From Caprella mutica (Eukaryota > Arthropoda > Malacostraca > Amphipoda > Caprellidae), in assembly GCA_947561585.1 (NCBI GenBank), contig CANNZV010001627.1, forward strand, positions 1 through 64,000: a stretch of 64,000 nucleotides of DNA, read 5' to 3'. How positions within the stretch are numbered: position 1 is the first letter of the stretch; every line of letters begins with the position of its first letter. Shown here piece after piece: positions 23,526 through 34,300 of this stretch. The notes beneath the pieces were generated by a model, which did not search any database, was not told the DNA's origin, and saw only the letters and a list, made by a program, of their open reading frames with translations. The translations under genes and the position numbers were made by a program.

Positions 23526-24874
23526 TAAAATCATATTCATTGTAGTTAATCTTATTATTATTCATTTAAGATGTAAGGAGGAAATATTCATATGAAATTT
23601 CTATATTGCTTATAATTATCTTTATTTTTTCCTATTTTCAATGTTGAACTACCAACAGTTTCTTAATGCTAAATTTCTTTTAATATGCACAAATTCCCTT
23701 TAGACTTTTCTATATTGAATGTTGAGAACACGTTATGGTTTGTTTTGCTACTGTCGTTATAACAACGGAGCTCTAAGTATCGCTTATAATATACCTTATG
23801 CCCAATAAAAAGTGGACTCTATTTTAAAATTAAATGAGCTTGTATGCAGTAGTCCGTATCTTTAAGTACATGATTTTTTATATTATTTATTCATTATTAT
23901 GATTGCAAATTCTACAGAAAAATTTATTAAATATAGGACCCGAAAAAGTTGCAATAAGTTTTTTATCAATACACGGATTTTTGAAGACAAACTGCTTGTA
24001 TGCTTCATTTCGGCACAAGATTTAGAATCAGAAATCAGATAATGTAATAAATTTGACCTACTTTATAACTGTTGCCTTTATAACCAAAATCTGAGTTTCC
24101 TATAAGTACACTCAAGGGTCTTGACATTATAGATTGTGTAAGTTGGAAGTGACAAATGAAGCTTGAATGGGCAGTCAACTTTATAAAAAAAAATGTCATT
24201 TTTTGTAGTGAAAATGTTGTTAGTAATTAGTTGTATACACACGAGAGTTCATTCGTCTTATATATAACTAACACCAGTAAAATTTATATAATAATTTGGT
24301 TTAAATCCAGCTTTCACTGCATCTGCAAGGAGGGCGCTTTGAATTGTTATTGTTTACATTCTTCATCAGCTGTTAAAATGAGATGCAATCTATTCTACAT
24401 ACTATTAGAAGTGTCCACTATTAATAATAGTCTACTATTATCAGTGCTCATTTTAGACACTTTCAATGCAACAACTAAGGTAGAACGAATGAAAAACTAA
24501 GTACCTACGGAGGCGTTTCGTGCATTTTTCGTGAGAAGATTTTAGTTCCAGATTACATCAGTAGATGGCGCTGCATTTGTGATATAATTAATTTTTTTTA
24601 AATAAGATTTTAAAAAAACGATATATTATTCCATTACTAATGTACTTTTATCAATTTATTAACATTAAAGAAAAAGTTTGTCATAAGGTTTACTGTCCCT
24701 TTAAGTTTTATGCATTGGGATAATGCATAAACTGCATAATTTCAATATTCGCTGATATGTCTTATCCCCATTATATTTTCTTGTGAGAAAATCTAAAGAC
24801 ATGAGCTTATCATGATTAATGGACGGATCTGACTCATTTCTATGATTCTAATGAAAATGATAAGCCCTTAACCG
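23526..24874. other. Spacer between copies A and B, no gene seen
   Basis: Contains the second conserved spacer motif GTCGTTATAACAACG at 23753-23767. A short inverted pair lies at about 24410-24445 (TATTAATAATAG, CTACTATTAT). Otherwise AT-rich with no coding signal. Confidence 0.5.
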
Positions 24875-24940
24875 GGTTCTAGGTCCTTTTGACGAACGAC
24901 ACTTTCACCGAAAACCCTTTCGCCGGAAATATGCCATTTT
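24875..24940. repeat. Fragment of a minisatellite-ended element (4)
   Basis: Starts GGTTCTAGG (24875-24883) and continues with CTTTCACCGAAAACC and CTTTCGCCGGAAATA units of about 15 bp. The same words occur in inverted form at 40660-40943. Here only one end is clear. A run of mostly G follows at 25019-25034. Confidence 0.6.
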
Positions 24941-25332
24941 TAGCAAATAAGATTTACTTATATCATAGTAGAAGCAGTGAATTATACATTTTATCATTAT
25001 CATACCTGAACAGGAGTGGGGGAGGGGGGGGGGGCAAGTGACCAACGACAAGTGACCTTGAATGTACTATCGAAAAGGGTAAGGGAAATATTTTTAAATA
25101 AAAAAATATAGTTCCAATGTATGTAATATACATTTTATTTAATTATATAAATTTAAAAAATTAACAAAAATTTAACATATTTCATTTCTGTTACTATTCA
25201 CTTACATTTCAAAAGGATATATACATTTTTGTTTAATATGTACTAATTTTTACCACGGAATTTAAAAATAACTTAGTCAACTGAGAACTACTTCCTAAGT
25301 TTATATATTTATTAATTGTCCATTTTTTCTAT

Positions 25333-28300
25333 TTACGAATGGCTGCTACCGAAATCTTCTGATGTTAACGAAATATCTTTCTCAATTATTTCCTCAATTT
25401 TTGCCAAGAGTCGCTTAGCGTCTGGTATTTCTTCGTCCACAAGATGTTGTACAATACTCTCAATGTTCTCATGGTCTTCTAGAATCTTCTCTTCTAGCGG
25501 TGTTTTCTGAAAGGTAGATTATTACAGTTACTTATTTAATGAAGATCTCTTGAAGAAGAGTTAGTTACATACGAAAAGAGAAATTTTACACTGCCAATAT
25601 TTCCATAAACTTAAAAACAAATCATAGTCCAAAAGCATCAAAACAGGCGGTGTAAACGAAATTTAATCATCCAAAGGAAAATCTAATAGGGAAAATCGTG
25701 CTGTAAAGGTCAATAGCCTCTGAAAAAAATTGAAAGTCATGGGGATCATGATGCGTTATTCTGACAGTGAAATTTTTAGTATGGAAGTAAGTTCAATGAA
25801 CTAGGCAGTTATGATAAGCAATATGTTCTACGAAGGAAAAAGAAATATTTAGTTCCAAGTGCACAGTTTCAGCACTGCAAGGTGGCAGAAGTTCGGTCTT
25901 GGTTTGTGGTGCTATTAGTGCTCACTGCTCATAGTCCGAGACCTCTTGTTCGATGCCAGTCGAATCAACTCTATTATATATTTGGCTGGTTAGCTGATTA
26001 TTCTGTAGTCTACTTTGATAAAAAATAGAGGACAACCAAATCTCCAAGTGTTACTATTCACAAAATGTTCAAGGTCAAGAGGTTTTTTCCAGAACCAAAA
26101 CATTGAAAGTTTGGATTGTCCTACCCAGTTACCAAACCTGAACCAAATCGATAATAAATTGAACTACATAAAACCACAGCTTAAATTTAGCGATGATTAT
26201 ATTCACATTTATGATGAACTATGAACCATAATTGAGAGACCCATCTTATTCTGATCTGATAATGAAGGCTGGGTCTGTGCTTGACGATCTCTATAGATGG
26301 ACCCTTTCAAATAGACTCTCCTTGATAACTGACAAAACTTATTCTATGTTATTGACGAACAGGTTGAATAATGTTGAAACTCCTTATTTGCTTAGGTTAT
26401 ATGATTCGAGTATTTGGTTCACTGAAGACTTGATGTTTTTAGGACTAAAAATTAATAACGACTTAAACTTTTCCAAACATATCAATTATACAGCGTCAAA
26501 GCTATCTAAAATTGTTGGAATTTTGTATCGCATTCACAGTTTCACTCCTTTGTCTGTTATGAAATCATTGTATTATTCACTTTTTTATCCTTATCTGACA
26601 TATTGTTTATTAGCGTGGGGAAATGCTAGTTGTACGCATATTAATGTCATTGTGCTCTTGCAGAAACGGGCAATTAGAATAATAACAAATAGTGGTTATT
26701 TGGATCATACAACTTCACTATTTTATAGGACGGATATATTGAAGTTTTGTGATTTGTTTAAATATCATGTTGGCATACATATGTTCAAGTTGAATGCAAC
26801 TGCTTCAGTTAAATATCCAAATCACTCGTATAACACACGGAATTGTGTTTCTGCAGTCCCTGATTTCCAGCGTATTTCCCAATGTCAAAGATCTTTGAAG
26901 TTTATAGGACCAAAAATTTGGAATGAAACACCATATGACATTAAAAATTGCCCTACTCTAGCTAAATTTAAAACTATGCTGAGAAATCATTATATTGATG
27001 GTTACATGTAATACTATTCTCTATATGTACTGTAATTTATATCTGTATTGTAGATTGTATTTTATACTTAAAAATGTTTTCTTATTTGAAAAATATTATG
27101 TTCACTTACTATGAATATGCTTTTGTATAATAAATAATTCTGATATGTATGGTTTTAAAATAAATCATTTGCCCAAAAAGTACTTTTGAAAAACTTCAAA
27201 AGGGCTTGAACTTATGTAAAAAAATTATTTTATGTTTATGTTCAATAAATATGTTTCAATAATTAGGGACAACCCATCCACACACGGTCTGTGGCAACTG
27301 ATAAAGATGTGGCTGACCTGCTTGCAGATTCGTCACAGCCATTCACAGTTTAGCATTTCCCGCTCTTTGGTTACTCTCATGCCACCACCAATAAAAAAGA
27401 ATCTTAGCTAGAAATTCCTATATACACTATACAGGCTCAAGCGCTCCCTTTTCCCAGTCCTGAGTACATCGTCCTACCACAAGCATCATATATTTTATGC
27501 TACGAAGAATTTCTTTTAAAATTATAAATTTTGTCCTCCCTACATGAATTGACGTAAATAAATAATTAAATCAAATTTAAATTTAAATCAAAAGTAAACG
27601 AATATACTATACAATATACATATAGGAAAAGACGCTGGATCACATAATTATATGTAATATCAATTCGTGCTTCAACTCAAAAGTAATCATTAGAGACCGG
27701 ATTTCCAGTCGTTAAAAACTAGTCAAAATAGCACTATTAAGATGGTCATTATAGCAAGATAAAATAGCAGTAATAGTCGTATAAAAAAGCTATCAAGTTC
27801 TAACAACGAGCAAAATAGTTCTTAAAGCTAGCAAAATAGTCGTAAAAACAAGCAAAATAGCAGTATAAACAAGCAAGTTATAGCTATAAGTAAGTTGTTT
27901 TCTATGAAGAAAGAAGAAAATGTTTAATGGTACACTAACTTAAAAATATCGCTGTTTTCTTGTTTCAATCTGCATAAATTAAATTACAGACATTTTTTTT
28001 TTTTTTTTCATTTTTGTATGTATTTTTGACCGTTGAATAGGATGATAAAAATTACCTTCTTTTTCTAGTTTTCCATAATGATTATAGTTAGTTAATACAT
28101 AATAGCAGTATGACTCATAATTTTCGCTTAATGATATTACCCATTTCTGGTAAACAAAATGCAATAATTGGTGGTGAAGAACCAAAGAAATGCATTGATT
28201 TATTTCTCCATTATGCGACAGTTGTAAATACGCATAGAGTTTTGATTTTTAAATATGAGTGAACATAAGTTGATTATTAATATTATTTAATTATTAAGAT

Positions 28301-31300
28301 TGATATTTTCTATTAGGTTGCTTTCATGAAATAATCAAAACACCAGTGATTAAATATTTTTTTAATTCCAACGTGAACATATTCTAAGACAGTGACTAGT
28401 TTAAATATAAAGTTACTTTAATTTTATTTAAGTAAACAGTTTTATGAGAAGTAATTTTATATCTTTCTCTAGGTAACTAAGACTATTTCTGACAGAAACG
28501 ATAACAATATAACATAAATTAAATAATTAAGTGAACGGTTCTACGAGAAATTACATCCTACTCCATCTAATCAAGAAAAAAGTCTGAACGAAACAATAAC
28601 AATGAAACAGAAGTTAGGCAATAACAACGGAACTTAACATTAAAAATTATTGCACGAAATGACTAGGAATTTCTTTATGTTTGCAGTTGTTAAGTTGAGA
28701 CGTTTATCAGAGAGAACATTCTTTAGTTTAGAAAAACTTCTCTCCACTTCAACTGATGTCACTGGTGCATACTTGTACAGATGAGAATTGCGGGCGATGT
28801 TCTCTTCAATCTCCACTTCCTTATCCCCTACTATTACGTCCCTGATTTTCTTCACAGCTTTTAGTCCTGGATTGTTCAATACAATATGCGCGCACTTATT
28901 CCTTACAGCAAGCCCTACACTTCCATATGCGACGCTCATACTTTGCAAGGCACCTTCGAACACACCTACTGCATCTACGACTTTCAAGTTCCGCTCTTCT
29001 AGTTTCTTGATTGAGTCCGGCAGTGTTGAAAAGTTGGCAGATATGTAGATGAGATTGTTCCTGAGCGATTCATCATCTAATAGTTGTTGCGACACTTAAA
29101 TTGTTGAGGCATCTTCGGGATCAAGTAAACCAACTATGGTTTTAATGATGTCGAAATGCTTAGCGTAGTACAGAGCTGCGTCGAGCCAAGTCCCCCACCT
29201 AGTGAGTACTGGTTGTGGTGGGAGTGCTAAGTTGGGAGCAGTGTGTTTGAACAAATCCACTCTTGACGGAGCCTTAAGAAAAATTTTCTTCACATTCGCA
29301 ATTAATTTGTCAACATTAGGGAAGTTGAGTCTGATCTCTTCTGCAATTCGGTGCAATCCATGACACAAGCAGGTTAAATGAATCATATTAGGATATTGTA
29401 TTTGAAGCGATCTGGCAGCACATTTCATGTATGAAGCTGTATCAGTTACAAGTAACAAAACGTTATCAAATAGTATTCCATCGGGCCACAGTAAAGCTAG
29501 TGAGGTTGTAAGGAATTGAGCAATTGAAGTGCTATTTGTTTTGTCTAGTTGTTGAGTATTTAACAAATAAATCTTCGATGCTTCCCCAGCTTCCAGTGTT
29601 CCTATAATTATGTTGGCAATGTGTCGACCAGTGACGTCCGTTGATTCGTCGATGCTCACCCAAATTTTATTGTTGCCTGCATGAGTTCTAATCTTGTTCA
29701 TCGCGGTGTTATAGTGAACATCTAAATAATTCTTTCTGAGAGTCGACTCGTCTGGCACGACATTTCCCGTGTATTTTTCAAGGAAACTTTAAAAGGATTT
29801 GTTCTCCAATTTCGAGAGAGGAATATTAGCATTAACTAGAGCCTCACATAAATCTAAATTAAATTGCTTCCTATCTGCATTAGCTGGTTCCACATTGCCC
29901 TGATCGTCGTTTACTAAAGGCAATCCGTCACCTTGCAATTTACTCCTATGCTTAGGTGTTTTCAGATGAGCAACGATGTTAGATTTTCTACTGTAGCTCA
30001 TTTCCTTGTCACATGCAATACACTTCAATTTTTCACCATCACCTGATAATACATCACTCCCAAATTCTTTTACTAATTTGGCAACAACCTCACGTTTAGT
30101 AGACTTCACTTTAGGCATGTTTGTAGGCTCTATATCTAGCTGGTAGCACTAAATGACTTGCTTCATTCAAATTGTCTCCAATAGTGTTGCCATACAGTGT
30201 TGCCAAATGTCACTATAGTAAAATGCAGCTTTTATAGTCATTATCGTTAAATGCTACTGTTTAATAGTCATTATAGTTAACTGCTATTGTTTTCTAGTCA
30301 TTATAGTTAAATCCTATTTTGCATGGTTAAATGCTATTTTGCATGGTTAAATGCTATTTTGCTGTTAATGCTATTTGTTTCTAGTCGTTATAGCATTTAA
30401 AGAATAAATGCTGGAAATCCGGTCTCTAGTAATCATAGAGTAATGATATTATACATAGAGAGAGTGAGTGTTTCAGCGATTGCAGGACGCTGAGTCCGAG
30501 GTTCAAAACCTTCAGTAGCTATAGTGACGTAGTGAGGGGAGGTTGTTGCACAGCTCGCTTCGCCTTAAGTATATGATTTGCGAGGGTTTTACCGCTCTCT
30601 TTGACATCTATCTTTATTCACAACTATATCAAATATCGTCATGGCATGCTCTAATGAATGTTATCTAATTAATTATAAGATGTAAACACTTCAATCGCAA
30701 GATGTTATGAGTGACTAACCCACGCGCTATATTATTTAAATACAGGTAGCGGTAACTTTGAACATCAGCAAATTAATATACCTATATTAAACTCTGTTGA
30801 TTATAATAATATATGTTGATTATAATAATGTTACCCACTAGTGTTTTCCTTACAATAACACTCGTTATATATTTTTACGTTTTTTGAAATCGAAACAATA
30901 TTGGGAAATGAATTTTTACATCTGGGGAAAATTACGAATTATCGGTCAGTTTCATATCTTCGGTCATATAAGATAAAACTATATTACAATTGTTATTTTA
31001 CTCATTTAGATGAATTTATTTTAGTTGGTATCTACAATAAAATTTAAATAACAATTGTAATATCCTTTTCTCTTATATGACCGAAAATATGAAACTGACC
31101 GATAATTCGTAATTTACCCTACAGTAGTATACTTGAATAATGGTAACGGGAGTCAAATTAACGCTATTATGTTATGCACAAATGTTGCATTTCTACTATA
31201 TTAATGATAATAAGTTAGGTGTTCAAATAATAATTAGGTTTTAATACAAATTATGCATTGTGAGAAAAATGTCCATTTTGAATTAAGTTCCGTAAGAGCA

Positions 31301-34300
31301 ACTCACTATGTGTATATATTTAAAACTATTCTGCTGTGTAACGTTATGCGGTATAATATTCATTGATTATTAAATTCATAAGGGAATTCAATTAAAATTT
31401 GTTTTCAGTGCAAAATTATAATACTTCTCAAGAATTTCATCTGCAAAATTAGTATGAAAACATCATACATTTTTTTTATCGCGCTACTGCTCATTGCAGC
31501 AATCCTCCCCTTACCGAGTCATGATAGGAATTGCCGCCAGATTGCGATTTGCGGCTGACAAAATAAGGATTGAAAGCGTCATTATTTTGGCCACTGACTC
31601 ACCACTTGACATTAATCTATTTTGATATTTTTATCACTCCTTAAAAAACGTTTTTAGATCAATGATATCATTCGAAATGTCATTTATGCCCTATATTTAA
31701 TATGTCTTTCTATTTATTTCATGTGGCTCACCTCTATTAATTTAATACATCCTTCTACAGCTGCCTTTATTGTGTATCTGGGGTTGGTGTAATGGTCTGC
31801 TTTCAAGTAACAGATCAGGGCTTCAAATCCCCCAGCTAGCATCAGCTCCTCCGCTTGTTTCTTTTTTCCTTCGGTAGCACAGTTACTGATACACCAAACA
31901 GCTTCTTTTGCAACCGGCAGGTCAAAATTTTCTGAAGACTGTCAAATCAAGTGCATTGCATATTGTTAAAACATAGGAGTTACTTATGGAAAATACAAAG
32001 GTTTAAAAAAATCTTTGCGACTTTATGAGTTCATCTTTTCATTCATTGAAATGTCATCTTAAATTATTTTCCAAATATGAGCTAATTCATTTAATTAATA
32101 ATATTCTAAAATATTAGAAAATCATCAGTTTCGTTACCAATAATTTCTCTATGATGACTGGGAGAGCTTTACTATCAATAACTTGTTGAATATGGTCCTT
32201 AGAGACCGATAGAATGTTTGAGAGTGTCCAGAGTGCTTTCTGGACCGTATTCTCTTTAGGATTGGACAAAAGCTTAACTATCTTCGGGATGAAGTTTGCC
32301 TGAACCACTATATCAGTCTAGGAGGAAAAAATGATTAGTTTATTAAACTTTGCTTAGAAATAAGAATGTGATACTATCATTTATCAATTATAAATCATCC
32401 AAAGCAAAAAGGTTAATGATAACAGTGTATGAATAAACGATGAATTGACAAAAGTAAATCTCAACCATAAAATACTGATTAAAGAAGACACACTGAAACA
32501 ATTCTAAATGTTCATTCTTATATTTCATCACGAATGAAAATGAAAAGGATTTATTAATGGGCCAGATTTTAGAGGACGCATAAAAGCGGTAACTCGGTCC
32601 TCAAAACAAAAAGGTCTGCACTGTCTTTAACCCATATGTGTTGGTTCAGAGAACATCACTTTCTTTGGATATAAATTAGATTTTTTTTTTTCAATGGCAT
32701 GAGCACTTCTTTCGAAATCTTTAGAAACTCTTTAGTGTTGATCTTCTATGAAATTAGCAGGCATTATTTTGTCATCGCATAAACTGCTACAAACATTATA
32801 CAGGGTGATTTAAAAAAAGGCAACCGGGTTTTTGAATGATGATATTTCCCGTACTATACATGCCTATTTTTAATTCTCTATTGCATCTTGAAGATAATCT
32901 TTTTTCTATTAATTGGTAAATTCATTTCAATTTGTGACCTCGAACAATGGTGTGACATCAATTACAATAAAGTTGGTTAATAATAAAATCCCGCAGAGAA
33001 AAAAAGTTTATAAAATAGAACAAATCTCTTTTCAACATTCCTTTCAAAAAACATTAAATGCATGAACATAAAAATAAAATTTGCCGTTAACAAGTATAAA
33101 TACATATTATTTCATTAATAGTTTTAATTTCCATGTCATTTCGTGTAACCTTCATTTCTGTCGGTATAAATTTCTTCTCTTATTCTCCTTGACCTGCTGA
33201 TAATCTTTCAATTTTTCCTTAGTTCTTCAAACTCCGTGATTTTTTTGCTCTTCAATTCACGAATATTGGGCCACATTAGTTTGTTGAAAATTTCACAAAA
33301 TTCTCCTCTTAGATGTGGAACAATCAAACCATTAAGCATATCTAAATATTTTTCTCCGTTCAGATTTCCCATCCATAAAGTGTGTCCAATCATAACACCG
33401 TTTCCGCACAATGCAACCCACACTGATGACTTCTCTCTGCGCATTCTTTTTTCATAATTGAATGAGAGAAGGACATGGAGATTAAAATTAATATTGGAAT
33501 AATTTGTTTTTGAATTTGTTAATGGTATAAATTTTATTTTTGTGTTCATGCATTTATTATTTTTTGAAAGGAATATTGAAAAGAGATTTGTTCTATTTTA
33601 TAATTTTTTTTTTCTCTGCGGGATTTTATTTTTAACCAACTTTATTGTAATTGATGTCACACCATTGTTTGATGCCACAAATTGAAATGAATTTACTAAT
33701 AAATAGAGAAAAAGATTATCTTCAAGATGTAATAAAACATTAATAAGTGACTCGTATAGTTCGGAAAATATTATCATCCAAAAACCCGGTTGCCTTTTTT
33801 TAATCACCCTGTATGGAGGCAGGGTGTTAGGAATTAGTGAGTGTTAGTGATTGCAATTTTGAAATTTTCTTTTGGAAATAGTCCAGTTTTGATATATTGA
33901 TTTTTTGAAGTTTTCTTGATTTTTGATCAGGAGTCTATTAGGTTAATGAATGCTTGAAAAATTTTGAATGGAGATTACAGTTACTGCCAATTTATCATTT
34001 TTTTGCATTTCTAAACTAATCTAAATGTTACTTTTGGCTGGACAATTCACCTGCTCGCGGCTACCATACACCAAATTTCCTATAAGTTGTAGAGCAGCTA
34101 TTAAAAGATTAGAATTCTCATAATTGTCGAAAATATCCGATAATATGTCAAAGATTCCAAGATCCAATGTCTTTTGAATCCCTCCATCTCTTGCAGTAGA
34201 ATGTGATATTCCCCAACAAGCATCAACTGAGGATAAAACAATATAAATTAAAAGTGATTCTAGGACCGATACCTCCCGTGCAAAAAGAAGGTCAAAAACT

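Noticed and set aside
25890..25965. Possible tRNA or SINE (box B-like TTGTTCGATGCC)
   Set aside because: No acceptable box A at the right distance and no cloverleaf.
28788..29048. Plus-strand frame opposite the hAT transposase
   Set aside because: Shadow of the transposase on the other strand.
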